The notes: generated from the sequence alone by a model not told the origin. A DNA stretch of 32,636 bases from Bacteroidota bacterium (GCA_023458215.1 JAEXAJ010000032.1:1-32636); one strand, 5' to 3'. Shown: positions 22,010 to 31,433, counted from the first letter of the stretch. Program-made: numbers and translations.

Positions 22010-23215
22010 ATGAAAAATTATTTGTTTTTTTCTGCTGTAGCAGCGATGATGTTTGCAGCATGTAGCAATGATGACGCTGTTCCTCTAGAAAACCCCGGTG
22101 TAGCAGCCGGACAGCAACTAACTTTGACTCTGAACAGTGGCGGTGATGGTCTGAGTACTCGTGTAGCACGTCCTGTCAACAGTTCTGAAGCTGAAAATAA
22201 TGTGAATTTCGTCAAATTGTATATTTATAATCCAAGTGGAACAGATGTTACTAGCGCTGCATTGGCTACCGGGACGCAGAACCCTATAGCATGGACTGCG
22301 GGTCCGACAGATACTTCAGTTCCCGGAACTACTACTCACGAAGCAAGCCAGACAGTGAAATTAAACAAGTTGTCGGGTGACGGTACCTATACTGTTGTAG
22401 CTTATGGTTATAACACTACTCCGGACTATACTTTTACAAATGGTGGACCTGCCGACAATGCATTTACTGCTACCCTTCCTGCATTGACCAATGAATCTGA
22501 ATTCTTCGCCGGAAGAAATACTTTTGAAGTAGTTAACGGCAATATCCAATCTGGTACCAGCAGTCAAGTAGTTTTGAGACGCCAAGTAGCTGGTTTGTTA
22601 GGCTACTTTAAGAATATTCCTGTTCTGTATCCTAATCCCGTAGGTGGCCTACCTGATGTAGTAGCTTTCGTACGTGTCTACGCTTCCAATCATGGTACTT
22701 CTTTCACTTTTCCGAACACATCGCTAATGAACGGTACCGGCAACAACACGAAGACCAAAGTTTTGGAATTCAGTCTGGCAACATTACTTAGTGACTATGC
22801 AGCACAAGTTTCTGCCGCAGGTACCAATCTTGCTGCTGTATTCAATATTCCGGCTCCTACAGGCGGTAGTGTAGCACTTGTACCTAATAGCGTATTGTCC
22901 GGAAAATTCCTTATTCCTTTCCCACAAGTGGCAGCTACCACTACTTTCACTGTACAGTTGGAAGATGCACTTGGGACTATATTGAAAGAGTGGGATGTGG
23001 TGAATGCTTCTGCAACTAATCCGAAGGTATATGACGTAAACCGTAACTATTTCTACTCTTTGGGTCAGAAATATAAGGCTAGTTCTACTGATGGCGGTAC
23101 TCCGGGTACTCCGACAAACGATGATGATAGTGCAATTGACTTGTCACAGGAAACAGTTATAACCCTTACAGTCAATGATGCATGGGATATGATTTATAAC
23201 TTGGGAATCGAATAA
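22010..23215 (+). CDS. Fimbrillin family major pilus subunit (type V pilus)
   Basis: 401 aa. Lipoprotein signal peptide with Cys18 (MFAACSNDD), so the precursor is exported as a lipoprotein and later released. A candidate Arg cleavage site is Arg51 (LSTRVARP), as expected for fimbrillins whose N-terminal strand is removed before donor-strand polymerisation. The following VNFVKLYIYNPSG is the typical first fimbrillin beta-strand, and the C-terminal VITLTVNDAWDMIYNLGIE fits the conserved end that acts as donor strand. Length suits FimA/Mfa1-type stalk subunits. It is 43 bases after the anchor gene; a hairpin follows. Confidence 0.85.
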   Translation: MKNYLFFSAVAAMMFAACSNDDAVPLENPGVAAGQQLTLTLNSGGDGLSTRVARPVNSSEAENNVNFVKLYIYNPSGTDVTSAALATGTQNPIAWTAGPTDTSVPGTTTHEASQTVKLNKLSGDGTYTVVAYGYNTTPDYTFTNGGPADNAFTATLPALTNESEFFAGRNTFEVVNGNIQSGTSSQVVLRRQVAGLLGYFKNIPVLYPNPVGGLPDVVAFVRVYASNHGTSFTFPNTSLMNGTGNNTKTKVLEFSLATLLSDYAAQVSAAGTNLAAVFNIPAPTGGSVALVPNSVLSGKFLIPFPQVAATTTFTVQLEDALGTILKEWDVVNASATNPKVYDVNRNYFYSLGQKYKASSTDGGTPGTPTNDDDSAIDLSQETVITLTVNDAWDMIYNLGIE

Positions 23216-23231
23216 TAACTTTGTGATTAAA

Positions 23232-23273
23232 AGAGGGGGTGGCAAAAGTCAATTCACTTGGGCCACACCTTCT
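23232..23273 (+). promoter_or_regulatory. Hairpin between fimbrillin and tip gene
   Basis: AGAGGGGGTGGC (23232-23243) pairs with GCCACACCTTCT (23262-23273), 11 of 12 positions (one G-A mismatch, one G-T), with an 18-base loop. It is not followed by a T run, so it is not a standard terminator; it may stop exonucleases or partly attenuate transcription. Located 17 bases after the fimbrillin stop and 28 before the tip start. Confidence 0.6.
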
Positions 23274-23301
23274 AAAACTACTTTTTAAAAGCTCTATTGC
23301 A

Positions 23302-26300
23302 ATGAAAACGAAACATATCTTCATCATTTACGCCTTTCTCTTCGGACTATCCGCTTGCCAGGACGAAGATCTTTTTACAGTTCCCGAAGCCGATATATCT
23401 TCGAAAAGTGTCACTACTTTCGCTGCATCCACCTCTACCCTTGTCACTACCGATGGAGGGGTTACGTGGACGGCTAATCGAAGGGTGCCTTTGGTAGGTC
23501 AAGGACGTATCGTGGATGATATGTCGAATGCACTGATAGCCGTACTTTCAGCTAACTCGGGTATTGCCAATATGCTTGATACCGACCTTACCAACTCAGC
23601 CGGCTTCGGTGGTGTAACCAATGCCAATCTAATCGGTAATGAAATAGCTTCCGTCCGCGATGTCAACCGTACGTATGCAGGAGGGCAAACAGCAGGATTC
23701 GTCTACTCGCTGAGTGATGTTTCCTTAATCAGTCTCGATGTACTGAAAGGTTTCTATCTGAAAACTTATCTCAAAGGGGTTTTGCAGGAGATGAAAGGTA
23801 GTGACACACAACTTGTGTCTGCTTTGCAACTCGACCTTGCCGGTGCCGCAAACAACGGCAATCAACAGGCACTTTCATTTACCACCACTTTTTCAAAAAG
23901 CTTTGATGAAATTAAAATAGGCATGTATGGTGTTTCGGCTACTGTGTTGAGTGCCTTGAACTTATATTATGCCTTCGTAGGAGACAATCCAATCCAGCCA
24001 GCCATAACAACCAATCCCTATTTCACGAACGGAGTATCAGTACACGAGAACTCAGGACTCGATTTTTCGTGGACTACCGTGACCAGTAGTGCGCAACTGA
24101 TAGACTCCAACTTGTCAAATGGCCCTACATTCGGTGCGATAGGTGCTTTATTGCAACCTCGTGCCACCATCAACTTCGGACAGACAATTCCCATTGGGGC
24201 TGAAGTCGGTTTCAATCTCTCAAGTCTTGGTCTTGCCAATATCAGCCTATTAGGTAATACAACCCTTACTACTTATAACGCCGCCAATGTACAACAAGAA
24301 CAAGTGACCATCAGTAGTTTGGTTGGTATATCTGCTGTTCAAGGCGGTGGAACGCAAATCAGTATGATACTGAAAAAACCTGCTTCGCAAGTCAAAATCC
24401 AGTTCTCGGGCATTAATGTCAATTTGAGTGCTACTACTATTAATTATGCCTTTGTCCGTGATCCGGTAGTAGTGGATGCTTCCAGTTATTTTTCGCTGGG
24501 CAATGCCACCATTACAGGTAATTCCTATCAACTGATGACTCCTGCAACCGGAAATGTGTCCTATACCGTAACAGGTCCTGCCAATTCTTCTCCTGCGGTG
24601 AACAACAATATGATAACAGGCATGACCGTTAACGGCGCTTACACCGTGACCGGAACATATACCGATACCGGAGGTACTACTTATACGCAGACTGCCGTCA
24701 TCACCCGTAATGCCAGTAGTGTAGGCGATACTTCCGTATGTAATAATATAATTAGCTTCACTAGCAACGGTGCATCTGTTTATGGACCTGCCGGAGGAGT
24801 ATGTCTGCTTTGTGCAGGCGAAGGTACTTCTTTCACAGGAAAGAATAATCTTGTAGACAGCAACCCGGATAACTATATCACCTATAATAATGTACTCAGC
24901 CTCCTTGCCAACACATCTATCGTAGGTATACAGACGAATGCGGCTCAACCCGTCAATGCGTCACAAAATGCCATCCGTACAGGGTTCGTCGTTCAGACGT
25001 CATCGGGACTGCTGACTGCCAACGTGCTCAAACTCTTCGTCATCCGCCTTTATCGCAATGGAGTGAAGGTATTCGAAAGCACGGCCGATGGCAATAACGC
25101 CATCTCCGCCGGACTGATTGGTGACAACGGAGGTAAAGTACGTCTGTCGGTAAATACCAACCAAACCTACGATGCTATCGAACTTTGGACCGGTGGTGTG
25201 CTCAACCTTAACCTGAGTGCTTTCCGCATCTATTATGCCTTTTGGGAAGATGCCGGTGCTTCTTGTTATAGCGGAAGCCCTGCCGAAGCTTGTATGCAAC
25301 TGATGACTCCGGCTACTTACGGAGCTGCTATCAACTATGCTGCAACCGGCAGTTCGGGAGTTGCCAATGTAGGAACTTCTTTCCTTAACTTAGGTAATCT
25401 AATAGACCCGGATGTAAATACCTATACAACCATCAATACAACAAATGTGCTGGGGAACGTCACCGTAGCTGTGAAGTTCAACAAGATACTTCAGAAACAG
25501 CCCGTAGGCTTTATTGTCACCGTTCCGTCAGGCGTATTGGGAGCCGACGTAATAGGTTGGACTACCATCAGCCTCTATAATGGTGGTGTATTGGTAGGAA
25601 GTACCGGAAACGGTGGTGTGCTGGGACTCAACGTTATCAGTAATAACGGAAATCAATATCTCGAGACTACTCCGTCGAGCGTACCTTTTGACGAAGCGCG
25701 TATCACTCTTGCAGGAGTTGCCGATGTGGTAAAAACAATTCAGTTACCGGGAATCTATACTCGTCCGGATAGTAACGGCGACGGAATACCCGACTGTGCC
25801 GATGCTCCTCCAAGTACCGGTGAAAACATCGATGTGGTAAGTGTGACGTCTCACCTCTGCCAAGGGGATCCTATTGTTATCACTGTCAATGGTGGTACAA
25901 GCGGCAACAATTATCTGCTGCGCATGTACAATGCCGCCAATAATAATGCCGTTACAGACAAGACCGTAGCCCTGACCGCCCAAAAGTTTACGCTGACCAC
26001 CATACCGGCAGGAGACTATTATATCGCTATCTATGATGCTGCGGGTACTAACCTCTATTATAACGGCATCCATGCCACCGTGCACCCATTAAGCACCACT
26101 TGGAAGGCAAATCCTACCTCTACCAACTGGAATACTTGGGCAAACTGGACCAATGGTAGCCCGTGGCAATGTACGGATGTGATTATCCCGTCCAATGCTA
26201 CACAATATCCTGTACTTGTGCAAGGAGACGCCAACTATTGCAATAACCTCCATTTCGCTCCGAATGCCGAGATTGTGAATACGCACTACCTTACTTATTC

Positions 26301-27564
26301 GCAGGCATGGGTAGAAATGGCATTGCAAGCAGGTCGCTATTATATGCTGTCTGCCCCGTTGAAAGCCATGTTTACAGGCGATATGTTTATCCCTGCCGCC
26401 ATGAACGGTACTCAAAATAATCCGACTTTCACGGTACTGAATGCATCGACTTCACCCGAGAATCGTTTCAGCCCGCGCGTTTATCAACGTCTGTGGAGCC
26501 ACGATGCTCCCGGGCAGAAATTCAGTGGCGGCACGCTGACCCAGGTATCCGTAACTCCTGACAAGACAAACTGGACACCTCCGTTCAATGCTCTGAGTCA
26601 GACCTATGACCTCGGTATGGGATTTTCGATGCTTGCAGACAAAGAATCAGCATCGGCAAGTACACTCACTTTCCGTTTTCCGAAGGTGCATACTCAGTAC
26701 AATTACTTTAACCTGTCCGGTTCGAGCTCTTCTCACAGCGAAAGCCTGACGCGCACCCTTCCCGGACGCTTCATCTACGAGAACAGCAGTGGATCAGTCA
26801 CCTTCCCTGTGACGGTAAGTGCAACTAACAAGGTGGCGGGCACTACCTTCCTCGTTGGCAATCCGTTTATGTCGCACCTCAGCATCAGTCAGTTTATGGC
26901 GGACAATCCGTCGATAACTTCTGTCAAGGTGTACGACGGTAATACTAATAATTCTGTTGTCAAGGCCGACGGACAATTGTTGAGCAACGGAACAAACTAC
27001 CAGTATATTGCGCCCATGCAGTCGGTGTTCGTCACTGTAGCGGTTCCTTCGCTGACGCTCTCCGTACGTTTTACTACTGCTGCTTTGACGCAAGCTCCGG
27101 GTTCAGGTGGATTGTTGCGTAGTGCAACTTCTGCAACTCAGACCCGCGCTGTCAGTACAGGACGCCCGACACTCGTCGTGACGGCAAGCGTGGGGAACAC
27201 TTCTTCCAGTTGCATCATCCGTCTTCATTCGTCTGCACGTGCTGCTTTCAACCCGAAGGAAGATTCGGAAATGCTGCTTGACAACGAGGTGGTTCCCGCC
27301 ATCGCAGTGTACAGCGTTGCAAACGAAAAAGCACTGGATATCCAGCAACTCAACGATGCCGAACGAATCCCTATAGGTTTCAACCTGCGTACTCCCGGAC
27401 GGGTAAGACTCAAATTGTCTCATGCCAATGGAGATACTTGGAAAAACTGGTCGTTGCTCGATACCGAAACCAACAAACGTACTCCGCTTTCGGGGTCGGA
27501 AATCACAGTAGATGCAGGCATGATTTCATCGCATGTCGGACGCTTTTATTTAGTTAGAAACTGA
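23302..27564 (+). CDS. Giant lipoprotein, putative pilus tip adhesin
   Basis: 1420 aa from ATG 23302; an upstream start (23239) would add 21 residues and break the signal. Lipoprotein signal with Cys19 (LFGLSACQDED). I count four diverged repeats of about 120-140 residues (about 86-229, 266-388, 515-652, 696-822), each with a D-x-N/D opening, a GF-V strand, an IxLYxNG turn, and a final YYAF or similar. Then a thrombospondin-3-like calcium motif (DSNGDGIPDCAD, about 822-833), an Ig-like region (about 836-928), and a Trp-rich segment. The function is not shown; position between two fimbrillin genes argues for a tip or accessory adhesin of the pilus. No gliding-type C-terminal sorting domain. 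Confidence 0.75.
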   Translation: MKTKHIFIIYAFLFGLSACQDEDLFTVPEADISSKSVTTFAASTSTLVTTDGGVTWTANRRVPLVGQGRIVDDMSNALIAVLSANSGIANMLDTDLTNSAGFGGVTNANLIGNEIASVRDVNRTYAGGQTAGFVYSLSDVSLISLDVLKGFYLKTYLKGVLQEMKGSDTQLVSALQLDLAGAANNGNQQALSFTTTFSKSFDEIKIGMYGVSATVLSALNLYYAFVGDNPIQPAITTNPYFTNGVSVHENSGLDFSWTTVTSSAQLIDSNLSNGPTFGAIGALLQPRATINFGQTIPIGAEVGFNLSSLGLANISLLGNTTLTTYNAANVQQEQVTISSLVGISAVQGGGTQISMILKKPASQVKIQFSGINVNLSATTINYAFVRDPVVVDASSYFSLGNATITGNSYQLMTPATGNVSYTVTGPANSSPAVNNNMITGMTVNGAYTVTGTYTDTGGTTYTQTAVITRNASSVGDTSVCNNIISFTSNGASVYGPAGGVCLLCAGEGTSFTGKNNLVDSNPDNYITYNNVLSLLANTSIVGIQTNAAQPVNASQNAIRTGFVVQTSSGLLTANVLKLFVIRLYRNGVKVFESTADGNNAISAGLIGDNGGKVRLSVNTNQTYDAIELWTGGVLNLNLSAFRIYYAFWEDAGASCYSGSPAEACMQLMTPATYGAAINYAATGSSGVANVGTSFLNLGNLIDPDVNTYTTINTTNVLGNVTVAVKFNKILQKQPVGFIVTVPSGVLGADVIGWTTISLYNGGVLVGSTGNGGVLGLNVISNNGNQYLETTPSSVPFDEARITLAGVADVVKTIQLPGIYTRPDSNGDGIPDCADAPPSTGENIDVVSVTSHLCQGDPIVITVNGGTSGNNYLLRMYNAANNNAVTDKTVALTAQKFTLTTIPAGDYYIAIYDAAGTNLYYNGIHATVHPLSTTWKANPTSTNWNTWANWTNGSPWQCTDVIIPSNATQYPVLVQGDANYCNNLHFAPNAEIVNTHYLTYSQAWVEMALQAGRYYMLSAPLKAMFTGDMFIPAAMNGTQNNPTFTVLNASTSPENRFSPRVYQRLWSHDAPGQKFSGGTLTQVSVTPDKTNWTPPFNALSQTYDLGMGFSMLADKESASASTLTFRFPKVHTQYNYFNLSGSSSSHSESLTRTLPGRFIYENSSGSVTFPVTVSATNKVAGTTFLVGNPFMSHLSISQFMADNPSITSVKVYDGNTNNSVVKADGQLLSNGTNYQYIAPMQSVFVTVAVPSLTLSVRFTTAALTQAPGSGGLLRSATSATQTRAVSTGRPTLVVTASVGNTSSSCIIRLHSSARAAFNPKEDSEMLLDNEVVPAIAVYSVANEKALDIQQLNDAERIPIGFNLRTPGRVRLKLSHANGDTWKNWSLLDTETNKRTPLSGSEITVDAGMISSHVGRFYLVRN

Positions 27565-27579
27565 TAATTCTTAATTCTT

Positions 27580-28761
27580 ATGAGACGCTTTAGAATCAAA
27601 AGATATGCACTCGGCGCATGGTTCCTTTCAACACTACTGATGGCAGGATGCCAGAATGAAATAATGGACGAACCACTACCCGATACTCCAGGCGAAAATG
27701 CAGGTGGTGTAGTACTGAACTTCACCGTAAAGGGCGAACTGGCTATTGCCGATGCCGATAATATAGGCACCCGCACGGATTTGTCGGGTTCGGGCAATGC
27801 GCAGCATGTGACGGCTATCCGGCTCTATATCTTCGATGGCACGAGCCCTAACGCCACATGTGTGGCATCCGAGGATATAGGCTGGTCGGCTCACTTCGGC
27901 AATATTCCACCTACGGTTACTTCTTCAATGAACTATCATGTGAAGTATGGTGGACTTGTCAACGGAAATACGTACACATTCCTGGCAGTGGGTACGGATC
28001 CTTCGTCAGCTACTACCTACGGTTATCCGGCGGCAATTGTAGTGGGTACTACTCAACTTTCCAATGCCATCGCCACACTTGCGGGTACAGAGGCCACTAC
28101 GTGGAAGAATATGCGTCAGTCCGAGTTATTTGCCGGTGCTACGGCGCTTACGGCCAGTTCTTACGGAACTCAGGGTCATGTCGACCTTTGGCGTCGGGTA
28201 GCCGGTGTGATGGGGTGGTTCACCAATGTTCCGACCAGTATCAGCGGTAACGTAGTTGCCAATATACGTATCAGCCTGTATACATCGCAGAACAAGAGTG
28301 TCCCGCTTATCCAGCGTAGCCAAACAACTGTATTCGCCGATTATCTGTCAAATCCGGTGGTAACAACGGGAGGCCAGGTCTTGGTAGAGATACCCGTTCC
28401 ACCTACTACGCTTCCGATAGAAGTGTTATCGAAAGGTTCGTATGTACTCCCCGTTCCGGCTCCTGCGCCGGTGAATACGAATGACTATACGTTAAAAGTG
28501 GAATTGGTCAATGCTGCCGGAACGGTATTGCGTTCAAATCGTGTCACCCTCTCCGGAACGGACGATTCTAACTCGTCGCCCGGCAATGGTACGGGAGTCA
28601 TCGATCCACAAGGCGTTTATCGCTTCCCGATTGTAGCCAACCGTTTCTACGGTATCGGAAATTCCGGCGTCGGAGGCGCTATCAATTTGGGTGGTACTGT
28701 TCTAAGAAGCTCGATTCCTGCCCGGATTATTACGGATATGAACCAAAGTGTGATAAAGTGA
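27580..28761 (+). CDS. Second fimbrillin-like lipoprotein (minor/accessory subunit)
   Basis: 393 aa with lipoprotein signal ending at Cys24 (LLMAGCQNE). Candidate Arg cleavage at Arg65 (NIGTRTDLSG), then HVTAIRLYIFDGTSP, the fimbrillin first-strand pattern shared with the 22010 gene. The middle has LWRRVAGVMGWFTNVP, comparable to LRRQVAGLLGYFKNIP in the other fimbrillin, so the two are clear homologues. It probably serves as a minor subunit joining the tip protein to the stalk, as in other fimbrial operons. It starts 16 bases after the tip gene; its stop lies inside an 8-bp tandem repeat and hairpin. Confidence 0.8.
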   Translation: MRRFRIKRYALGAWFLSTLLMAGCQNEIMDEPLPDTPGENAGGVVLNFTVKGELAIADADNIGTRTDLSGSGNAQHVTAIRLYIFDGTSPNATCVASEDIGWSAHFGNIPPTVTSSMNYHVKYGGLVNGNTYTFLAVGTDPSSATTYGYPAAIVVGTTQLSNAIATLAGTEATTWKNMRQSELFAGATALTASSYGTQGHVDLWRRVAGVMGWFTNVPTSISGNVVANIRISLYTSQNKSVPLIQRSQTTVFADYLSNPVVTTGGQVLVEIPVPPTTLPIEVLSKGSYVLPVPAPAPVNTNDYTLKVELVNAAGTVLRSNRVTLSGTDDSNSSPGNGTGVIDPQGVYRFPIVANRFYGIGNSGVGGAINLGGTVLRSSIPARIITDMNQSVIK

Positions 28762-28840
28762 TAGGGTGATAAAGTGATAGTGGGGTAATACTCTGTGAGA
28801 CATAGCGCAGCTACTTTATCACTTTATCACCCTATCACTT
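28751..28840. repeat. Four 8-bp units and 24-bp inverted repeat at the end of the fimbrial operon
   Basis: TGATAAAG, TGATAGGG, TGATAAAG and TGATAGTG repeat in tandem (28751-28782). Bases 28756-28779 are the exact reverse complement of 28817-28840 (24 bp), with a 37-base loop. The repeat contains the stop codon of the last fimbrillin (28759-28761). It could act as the terminator or 3' stabiliser of the operon; the loop is larger than in standard terminators. Confidence 0.8.
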
Positions 28841-28902
28841 CATCCCCTTATCGCTATTTCTGTTTCCTTTCTTTCATTATATAAACTATTCCTTTTTTGT
28901 TT

Positions 28903-28910
28903 TATCTTTG
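28903..28910 (+). promoter_or_regulatory. -7 promoter element of the alkyltransferase-nfo pair
   Basis: TATCTTTG at 28903-28910, 17 bases before the ATG at 28928. No clear -33 box. Confidence 0.45.
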
Positions 28911-28927
28911 CATAAAAACAAACTCAC

Positions 28928-29236
28928 ATGGATAAAGGTACTTTTCAACAAGAAGTGTATAATGTCGTTTCTGCTATTCCTCCGGGACGAGTGGTGACGT
29001 ATGGGCAAATAGCCTATCTTGTAGGGAAGCCTCAATGTTCGCGAATGGTAGGGCAAGCGATGCATAATGTTCCTTCGGAGTTACATTTACCTTGTCATCG
29101 GGTAGTGAACAGTCAGGGAAGGTTGGCGCCCGGTTGGGAAGAACAAAGAATATTGCTGGAGAAGGAGGGTGTAAAGTTCAGGCAGAATGGGTGCGTGGAT
29201 ATGAAAGCATCCCGGTGGGAGTTTATGAGAGAATAG
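28928..29236 (+). CDS. MGMT-family alkyltransferase, short form
   Basis: 102 aa, only the DNA-binding/active-site domain (PF01035). Visible: [16 protein letters not shown] (about 18-33), [13 protein letters not shown], and the active-site PCHRVV with Cys56 in place, so unlike alkyltransferase-like (Atl) proteins, which have PWHR, the acceptor Cys is retained. It lacks the usual N-terminal domain (about 60-70 residues), so it is either a compact O6-alkylguanine repair protein or an Atl-like sensor that keeps the Cys. It lies 29 bases before endonuclease IV; both fit alkylation damage repair. Confidence 0.88.
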   Translation: MDKGTFQQEVYNVVSAIPPGRVVTYGQIAYLVGKPQCSRMVGQAMHNVPSELHLPCHRVVNSQGRLAPGWEEQRILLEKEGVKFRQNGCVDMKASRWEFMRE

Positions 29237-29265
29237 TTTTATTTATTACTAAATACAATAGATAT

Positions 29266-30099
29266 ATGAAATTTATAGGTGCACACGTGTCGGCAAGTGG
29301 TGGAGTAGAAGCAGCTCCTGTCAATGCTCATGAGATAGGAGCGAATGCTTTTGCCTTGTTTACAAAGAATCAGCGTCAGTGGGTGGCAAAGCCTTTGACT
29401 GGAGATAGCATAGAGCTTTTTAAGGAGAACTGTGACAAATATGCTTTTGATTCCCGTTATATCTTACCTCATGATAGCTATCTGATAAATTTGGGACATC
29501 CCGAAGCTGAGGGATTGGAAAAGAGCCGTGCTGCCTTTCTGGATGAGATGCAGCGTTGCGAACAACTCGGTTTGAAGTTACTGAACTTTCATCCGGGCAG
29601 CCACTTGAATAAGATTTCAGTAGAAGGCTGCCTGGATAAAGTAGCCGAGTCTATCAATATTACTTTGGGTAAGACCAAGGGAGTTACAGCAGTCATTGAA
29701 AACACTGCCGGACAAGGTAGTAACGTAGGAAACGAGTTCTGGCAGTTGAAATACATCATTGACCGTGTAGAAGATAAAACCCGTGTTGGAGTTTGTCTGG
29801 ATACGTGTCATACTTATTCCGCAGGTTATGATATTGTAGCCGATTATGATAATGTATTCAAGGAATTTGATGCAACGGTGGGATTCAACTATTTGCGGGG
29901 CATCCACTTAAATGATACAAAGAAAGCTTTAGGTAGCCGTGTGGATAGGCACGACAGCATAGGGAAAGGTTTGTTGGGAATGGATTTCTTTCAACGTTTT
30001 ATGAAGGATGTGCGTTTTGATAATATACCTATTATTCTGGAGACACCGGATGAGTCACTTTGGAGTGAGGAGATAAAATTGTTACGTAGTTTCGAATAA
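29266..30099 (+). CDS. nfo: Endonuclease IV (AP endonuclease)
   Basis: 277 aa from ATG 29266 ([13 protein letters not shown]); a longer frame to 29092 overlaps the alkyltransferase gene and is rejected. It cleaves DNA 5' of abasic sites and repairs 3' blocking groups, using a trinuclear zinc site. Visible zinc/TIM-barrel motifs: [24 protein letters not shown] (Glu), [15 protein letters not shown] (Asp and His), [19 protein letters not shown], and ILETP. Length is normal (about 280). It is 29 bases after the alkyltransferase gene, so they are probably cotranscribed. Confidence 0.97.
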   Translation: MKFIGAHVSASGGVEAAPVNAHEIGANAFALFTKNQRQWVAKPLTGDSIELFKENCDKYAFDSRYILPHDSYLINLGHPEAEGLEKSRAAFLDEMQRCEQLGLKLLNFHPGSHLNKISVEGCLDKVAESINITLGKTKGVTAVIENTAGQGSNVGNEFWQLKYIIDRVEDKTRVGVCLDTCHTYSAGYDIVADYDNVFKEFDATVGFNYLRGIHLNDTKKALGSRVDRHDSIGKGLLGMDFFQRFMKDVRFDNIPIILETPDESLWSEEIKLLRSFE

Positions 30100-30164
30100 C
30101 CTAAGTAGCTGAGGGTTCCGAACCAATAATTCTACTTCTTTGTTATCATAAAAAAATAATCATC

Positions 30165-31046
30165 ATGAGGGTAGCAATTACCGGAGCGTCCGGATTTATA
30201 GGAAAGCATCTGTCGAATTATCTGGCAGCGTTTAATCATCAGATAATTCCCTTGGGAAGAGGGCTTTTATGTGAAGATTCTTTTCAACAACTGGTTGAAG
30301 TATTAGAAGATTGTGATGTGTTGATTAATCTGGCAGGTGCTACTATCAACCGACGTTGGACTCCTCAATATAAGGATACGATGTATGATAGCCGTGTCGG
30401 TACGACATCCCGCCTGATATGTGCCCTGAAGTCTGCCAATCACAAACCGGAACTTATGATTTCGGCATCTGCTGTGGGATATTATCCTTCAGAAGGGGAG
30501 TTTGACGAGCACGATGATGTGGTTGCCGAAGGTTTTTTGGCAACACTTTGCAGGGAATGGGAGGCTGAAGCGAAGAAATGTCCTTCCGATATGCGGGTAA
30601 TCATCACACGTTTCGGCGTTGTTTTGGCCCTTGATGGTGGAGCTATGCAAGAGATGATAACGCCTTTGATACGGACAAAAGTATCTGCTGTAATAGGTTC
30701 CGGCAAACAAGCATTTCCTTGGATAGACGTGCAGGATCTCTGCAAGGCAATCCACTTCTTGATGGAGAAGGAAAAAGCAAAAGGTGTATATAACCTGGTT
30801 TCGCCACAACTAATCACTCAAAAGCATTTGGCTCATGCATTAGCGAAAGCTTATCGGGCATGGGTAACCTTACCCGTACCCGGTTTAGTCTTTCGTTGTC
30901 TTTTGGGCGAGCGAAGCAATATGTTGCTGGAAGGGCAGAAAGTCCGCCCTTCCCGATTGCTTGAAGCCGGCTTTACTTTTTCCGTGCCGACGGTTGAAAA
31001 GCTGCTGAATTTGCCCGAGGTCAGTACTACCTCTTCTCCTCTCTGA
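30165..31046 (+). CDS. TIGR01777-type NAD(P)-dependent epimerase (YfcH-like)
   Basis: 293 aa. Rossmann motif GASGFIG at 7-13; LINLAGATINRRWT is the family-specific block following the cofactor fold; SASAVGYY carries the region of the catalytic Tyr; FPWIDVQDL and a C-terminal block with LGERSNMLLEGQKV are also typical. Length matches the YfcH group (about 295). Substrate is unknown; it is an extended SDR predicted to act on nucleotide sugars or other small molecules. The last 20 bases overlap the convergent VOC gene (31027-31046). Confidence 0.9.
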   Translation: MRVAITGASGFIGKHLSNYLAAFNHQIIPLGRGLLCEDSFQQLVEVLEDCDVLINLAGATINRRWTPQYKDTMYDSRVGTTSRLICALKSANHKPELMISASAVGYYPSEGEFDEHDDVVAEGFLATLCREWEAEAKKCPSDMRVIITRFGVVLALDGGAMQEMITPLIRTKVSAVIGSGKQAFPWIDVQDLCKAIHFLMEKEKAKGVYNLVSPQLITQKHLAHALAKAYRAWVTLPVPGLVFRCLLGERSNMLLEGQKVRPSRLLEAGFTFSVPTVEKLLNLPEVSTTSSPL

Positions 31047-31425
31047 ATACACATTCGATGCGGTTTCCGTCCGGGTCAAGCACTACACTTTCAAAGTAAC
31101 CGTCGCCGGAGGTACGGGGTTCACCTGCAATTTTGTATCCGGCCGAACGTAGTTGTTCGGTCTGATTTAGTACGGCTTCTTTGCTGTCAAAGGCGAAGGC
31201 AAAGTGGGTTAATCCCAGTTTGTTTTCTTCAATCGGAGTGTTTTGTATATCGGGACGGCTCATTAATTCTAAATCGGTTCCGCCATCGAAACGGACAAAG
31301 TAAGATTCGAAACCTTTCTTGGGATTAATGTACTTTTCATTACTGATACCTTCGAAGTAACGGGTATAAAACTCTTTCATTTCTTCCAGTCGGAAGGTCC
31401 AGATAGCGATGTGATGAATCTTCAT
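31027..31425 (-). CDS. VOC family (glyoxalase-like) protein, YaeR/SMU1112c type
   Basis: 132 aa, two beta-alpha-beta-beta-beta units of the vicinal oxygen chelate fold. Metal-ligand positions: His5 (KIHHIAI), Glu in DLELMSRP, His in GLTHFAFAF, Glu in NRIECVF. The start KIHHIAIWTFRLEEMKEFYTR and LDPDGNRIE are standard family blocks. It probably binds a metal and acts on a small thiol or aldehyde substrate; not determinable here. It is last in the minus-strand operon RluA - GNAT - VOC, eight bases after the GNAT gene. Confidence 0.9.
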   Translation of the reverse strand: MKIHHIAIWTFRLEEMKEFYTRYFEGISNEKYINPKKGFESYFVRFDGGTDLELMSRPDIQNTPIEENKLGLTHFAFAFDSKEAVLNQTEQLRSAGYKIAGEPRTSGDGYFESVVLDPDGNRIECVFREEKR

Positions 31426-31433
31426 AAGTCAGT

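Noticed and set aside
24018..27423. Several minus-strand open frames under the tip adhesin gene
   Set aside because: Products of biased codon use on the opposite strand; no signals or domains.
29092..29265. Longer N-terminus of endonuclease IV
   Set aside because: It is read from a different frame inside the alkyltransferase gene; the family starts at [13 protein letters not shown].
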